DNA of 7,165 nucleotides, from positions 19,860-27,024 of the forward strand of contig MGOK01000143.1 of assembly GCA_001795335.1 (NCBI GenBank). Reading direction: 5' to 3'. Positions within the stretch are counted from its first letter, which is position 1, and every line of letters starts with the position of its first letter. The notes below the pieces were generated by a model. The model did not search any database and was not told where the DNA came from. It saw only the letters and a program-made list of their open reading frames with translations. A program made the position numbers and the translations under genes. This document shows, piece by piece, positions 5,474-7,165 of the stretch. Source of the stretch: Chloroflexi bacterium RBG_19FT_COMBO_55_16. GTDB lineage: Bacteria; Chloroflexota; Anaerolineae; Anaerolineales; UBA4823.

Positions 5474-6517
5474 ATTATCCTCCCCCAGAGTGCTGGCGAT
5501 CAGGATCCCGTTCGCCCAGTAGAAACCCGTCTCGCCGGCGGGCAGCAAGTCGTATGTGGCATAGCCGCTGTACGTGACCCGCTCGGCGGAGAGCACTGCC
5601 GCGCCATCCAGCGCGCCGCCGACCTGGATTTGGCCCACGCGGCGACCATCGGCCGTGGGATGGCCGGGTGAAACCCACAGCTGGCGACCATCGTCCAGCA
5701 CCAGATGCACCACCTGGTGAGTGTCCGGCACGGGCGTGCTCCCGGTGCGCAGCAGGGGCTGCGCTACGCGTACACCGGCCCGATCCAGCGTCCATACCAC
5801 TGTCCCCGGGCGCAGACTCTCCACCGGCAGCGGGCCTGAAGGGGTGTCGATCAGCGTGCCCGCGGCGAGACAGATCGGGCAGGTGGCGATAGTGGCTTTC
5901 CTCTCCTGGACCGTGATCGCTCCCTGGCTGTCGATCAGGCCGCTGATCCGCTCGCCTGAAAGCTTGGCGCCGCCCCCGGTTTTAGCCACCTGCAGCTGGA
6001 ACTGGTAACCGGAGGCAGTGGGTTCGAACCGGATGGCGGCCAGCTGCTTGTGTTCCCGGTAAATGAGCAATTTCTGCTCGTCGCTGAACTTCCCCAGGCC
6101 AGCCAGGTCGTTGTGGGCCAGGATGGCGTCGAATTCTTCGGGATTGGCCTGCAGCTCCGCGAATCGCTGCAGGGCCAGCTCCATTTCGTCGCCCAGGGGC
6201 AGGGGATAGAAGTCGCGGTCGCAGAAGAAAATGTCCGGGAACTCTGCCAGCAGGCGGTACTTCAGCTCGCTGATGCTTAACTCGCCGGGCGAGGCTGGGA
6301 GCGGAGTCGGCGTGGGGAGCGCAGCGGTAGGGGGCGGGGTGTGGTCGGGCGGCAGCCCGGTGCTGGTGATCGCTTCAACGGTGGCGGCTGAACCAGCATC
6401 CGTCGGCGCGGGCGGGGCGCAGGCGACTAATAGCAGAGCCAGGCCGATCACGAGCCAGGCGGTAAGGCGAGTCAGGGGGTTATCTCTCAAAAGCTTGTCA
6501 CATTTCGTGGGCCACAT
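5441..6517 (-). CDS. Lipoprotein with C-terminal Hint (Hedgehog/intein) domain
   Basis: This predicted exported lipoprotein is 358 aa from the ATG at 6517. A TTG at 6529 would add four residues and a TTG at 6490 would remove nine; no start has a clear Shine-Dalgarno, so the start is uncertain. Residue numbers here count from TTG 6529. There is a hydrophobic signal with lipobox LVAC (Cys37), then a Thr/Pro linker (about 44-80). A soluble region of unknown function follows (86-215), including PDIFFCDRDFYPLP and ILAHNDLAGLGKFSDEQKLL. The Hint domain runs from Cys220: CPICLAAGTLIDTPSGPLPV (217-236, block A), SPGHPTADG with His290 (block B), and YDLLPAGETGFYWANGILI (326-344). The intein C-terminal His-Asn and +1 nucleophile are absent (ILIASTL), so splicing is not expected. 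N-terminal self-cleavage at Cys220 is possible but unproven. The last nine codons (WTRKNAEGR) come from the neighbouring repeat array. The gene is clearly GC-richer than the transporter genes. Confidence 0.82.
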   Translation of the reverse strand: MWPTKCDKLLRDNPLTRLTAWLVIGLALLLVACAPPAPTDAGSAATVEAITSTGLPPDHTPPPTAALPTPTPLPASPGELSISELKYRLLAEFPDIFFCDRDFYPLPLGDEMELALQRFAELQANPEEFDAILAHNDLAGLGKFSDEQKLLIYREHKQLAAIRFEPTASGYQFQLQVAKTGGGAKLSGERISGLIDSQGAITVQERKATIATCPICLAAGTLIDTPSGPLPVESLRPGTVVWTLDRAGVRVAQPLLRTGSTPVPDTHQVVHLVLDDGRQLWVSPGHPTADGRRVGQIQVGGALDGAAVLSAERVTYSGYATYDLLPAGETGFYWANGILIASTLGEDNNWTRKNAEGR

Positions 6518-6577
6518 AAGGACTGTCAAAGAAATAATCCGTGAAATCTGAGAAATCCGTGTCCCGATCGAATAAAG
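6512..6577 (+). repeat. Dispersed intergenic repeat, copy B
   Basis: The copy runs from CCACATAAGGACTGTCAAAG to CCCGATCGAATAAAG, with 9-nt blocks AATCCGTGA AATCTGAGA AATCCGTGT. Over 6521-6575 it aligns without gaps to 6761-6815 (44 of 55 bases identical by hand count). Its left edge touches the probable ATG of the Hint gene on the other strand. The following stretch 6578-6655 shows no gene or clear motif beyond a short AGTCGTC AGTCGTC doubling at 6631-6644. Confidence 0.8.
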
Positions 6578-6655
6578 TGGATGGCTATGAAGATAAGACG
6601 CTGAAACGGGGCAAAAAGTTCTAACGCGCCAGTCGTCAGTCGTCCGTGGTGGATC

Positions 6656-6683
6656 TTGACAATCTTACCATATCTGTTAAAAT
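6656..6683 (+). promoter_or_regulatory. Sigma70-type promoter of the toxin-antitoxin operon
   Basis: TTGACA (6656-6661) and TAAAAT (6678-6683) are separated by 16 nt, giving a perfect -35 and a 5/6 -10 box. Transcription would start near 6690, leaving a leader of about 165 nt before the antitoxin ATG, much of it dispersed repeat copy C. This is the best promoter visible in the window. Confidence 0.68.
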
Positions 6684-6707
6684 GTACAGTACGTTCAAAA
6701 TGTACAG
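6679..6707 (+). promoter_or_regulatory. Probable antitoxin operator: two AAAATGTACAG boxes
   Basis: AAAATGTACAG occurs at 6679-6689 and 6697-6707, 18 nt apart, each containing the palindrome TGTACA (6683-6688, 6701-6706). The first overlaps the -10 box and start region of the promoter, where a bound repressor would block transcription. The yefM-yoeB operator of E. coli is known to use TGTACA-core palindromes, and the gene downstream encodes a Phd/YefM-type antitoxin. Autoregulation here is therefore a reasoned inference. Confidence 0.6.
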
Positions 6708-6749
6708 ATTATCAAATTATTTCGTTGAAACCCTGTCGCGCATTGCGGG

Positions 6750-6835
6750 CCATGCAACATGACTGTCAAATGCATAATCAGTGAAATCTGTGGTATCCGT
6801 GTACCAAGCAAATAAGAGTATTCATTCAGCGTCCC
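6750..6835 (+). repeat. Dispersed intergenic repeat, copy C, in the toxin-antitoxin leader
   Basis: The copy runs from CCATGCAACATGACTGTCAAA to GTACCAAGCAAATAA and continues into GAGTATTCATTCAGCGTCCC, which matches the unit starts (AGTATTCGATCAGCGTCC) of the tandem array at 5279. It joins the two repeat types in one element. The 9-nt blocks are AATCAGTGA AATCTGTGG TATCCGTGT. It lies between the promoter/operator and the antitoxin ribosome binding site. Confidence 0.8.
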
Positions 6836-6844
6836 ATAAATAAA

Positions 6845-6850
6845 TAGGAG
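6845..6850 (+). promoter_or_regulatory. Ribosome binding site of the antitoxin gene
   Basis: TAGGAG lies 6 nt before the ATG at 6857, just after the end of repeat copy C. It supports this start. Confidence 0.7.
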
Positions 6851-6856
6851 TGGCTT

Positions 6857-7138
6857 ATGGAAAGACAATTGGGCATTACCGAAGCGCGCAAGAAGATGGC
6901 TGAGATCGTCGAGCAGGTGCAGCACCAGGGAAAGGGTTTTATCATCAACCGGCATGGGAAACCAGCGGCCGCCGTAGTGCCGGTCGAGGTCTACGAGAAC
7001 TGGAAGCAGCAGCGGAGAGAATTATTCGACCTGATCAGGCAGATGCAGGGGCAGGCCAACCTTGATCCAGAAGAAGCTGAAAGGTTAGCTGCGGATGCGG
7101 TTGCGGAAGCTCGTAAACAGGCTTACAAAACTTCATGA
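6857..7138 (+). CDS. Phd/YefM-family antitoxin
   Basis: This 93-aa protein is predicted to neutralise the toxin encoded next and, with it, repress its own promoter. Residues 1 to about 50 carry the Phd/YefM DNA-binding and dimer fold: ITEARKKMAEIVEQV (7-21), then GKGFIINRHGKPAAAVVPVE (25-44), and YENW. From about 52 a charged helical tail (RRELFDLIRQM, then DPEEAERLAADAVAEARKQ) is the expected toxin-binding segment. The length is normal for the family. The stop overlaps the toxin start as ATGA (7135-7138), the usual coupling that keeps antitoxin in excess. Upstream are a promoter and two TGTACA boxes. The family is clear; the exact subtype and partner specificity are not. Confidence 0.92.
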   Translation: MERQLGITEARKKMAEIVEQVQHQGKGFIINRHGKPAAAVVPVEVYENWKQQRRELFDLIRQMQGQANLDPEEAERLAADAVAEARKQAYKTS

Positions 7139-7165
7139 TCGTCCTGCTCGACACGAACGTCATCA
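7135..7165 (+). CDS. PIN-domain toxin (VapC-like), 5' fragment
   Basis: Only the first ten codons (MIVLLDTNVI) fall in the window; the frame is open to the edge. The pattern hydrophobic-hydrophobic-LDTNV is the hallmark start of PIN-domain ribonucleases, and Asp6 would be the first metal-binding acidic residue. It overlaps the antitoxin stop by 4 nt, a typical toxin-antitoxin arrangement. PIN toxins paired with Phd/YefM-type antitoxins are known in several phyla. The rest of the catalytic residues cannot be checked here. Confidence 0.78.
   Translation, partial: MIVLLDTNVI

Noticed and set aside
6498..6529. Second promoter (TTGACA at 6524-6529 on the minus strand) for the Hint gene
   Set aside because: The -35 match lies within repeat copy B, but no acceptable -10 box is found about 17 nt downstream.
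6695..6955. 86-codon minus-strand frame across the antitoxin promoter and gene start
   Set aside because: It is antisense to the clear antitoxin gene and repeat copy C, and its protein shows no recognisable domain.

Overview
The window holds an accessory-looking stretch of bacterial chromosome. It contains a complete nucleoside-type (BMP family) ABC importer operon, a convergent gene for a Hint-domain lipoprotein, and the start of a Phd/YefM–PIN toxin-antitoxin pair. Short repeats fill almost all the spaces between genes. The valine/glutamate-rich linker of the binding lipoprotein, the Thr/Pro linker of the Hint lipoprotein, Cys lipoboxes, strong Shine-Dalgarno sites and this style of intergenic repeat resemble Chloroflexota (Anaerolineae-like) genomes. 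That placement is inferred from protein style, not from a phylogenetic marker.

Layout. Positions 113-5251 (+) encode a BMP/PnrA-type substrate-binding lipoprotein, a double-NBD ATPase and two permeases. The last three genes overlap (4 nt, then 20 nt) and look translationally coupled. The binding-protein gene is separated from them by 276 nt that hold a perfect 35-nt palindrome, two short tandem repeats and a dispersed repeat. From 5252 to 5473 there is a four-unit tandem array (about 52 nt per unit, built of 10-nt blocks) in the convergent space. From 5441 to 6517 (-) lies a lipoprotein with a C-terminal Hint (Hedgehog/intein-type) domain; its last codons fall inside the array and its probable start touches another repeat copy. 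From 6518 to 6856 come a dispersed repeat, a good sigma70-type promoter overlapped by two TGTACA boxes, and another dispersed repeat in the leader. From 6857 to the end lie the antitoxin gene and the first ten codons of a PIN toxin.

How the parts work together. The lipoprotein captures a ligand, probably a nucleoside or related compound, outside the membrane. The two permeases form the pore and the ATPase powers import; one ATP site looks competent and one degenerate. The structured gap after the binding-protein gene would allow more binding protein than transporter to be made. The toxin-antitoxin pair is probably autoregulated through the TGTACA boxes. The Hint lipoprotein has no visible functional tie to its neighbours.

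The points most worth following are the stand-alone Hint lipoprotein that has no intein-type C-terminal residues, the 9/10-nt-periodic repeat superfamily placed just upstream of start codons and at gene ends, the competing RNA pairings after the binding-protein gene, and a TGTACA operator in front of a PIN-toxin (rather than YoeB-toxin) system.
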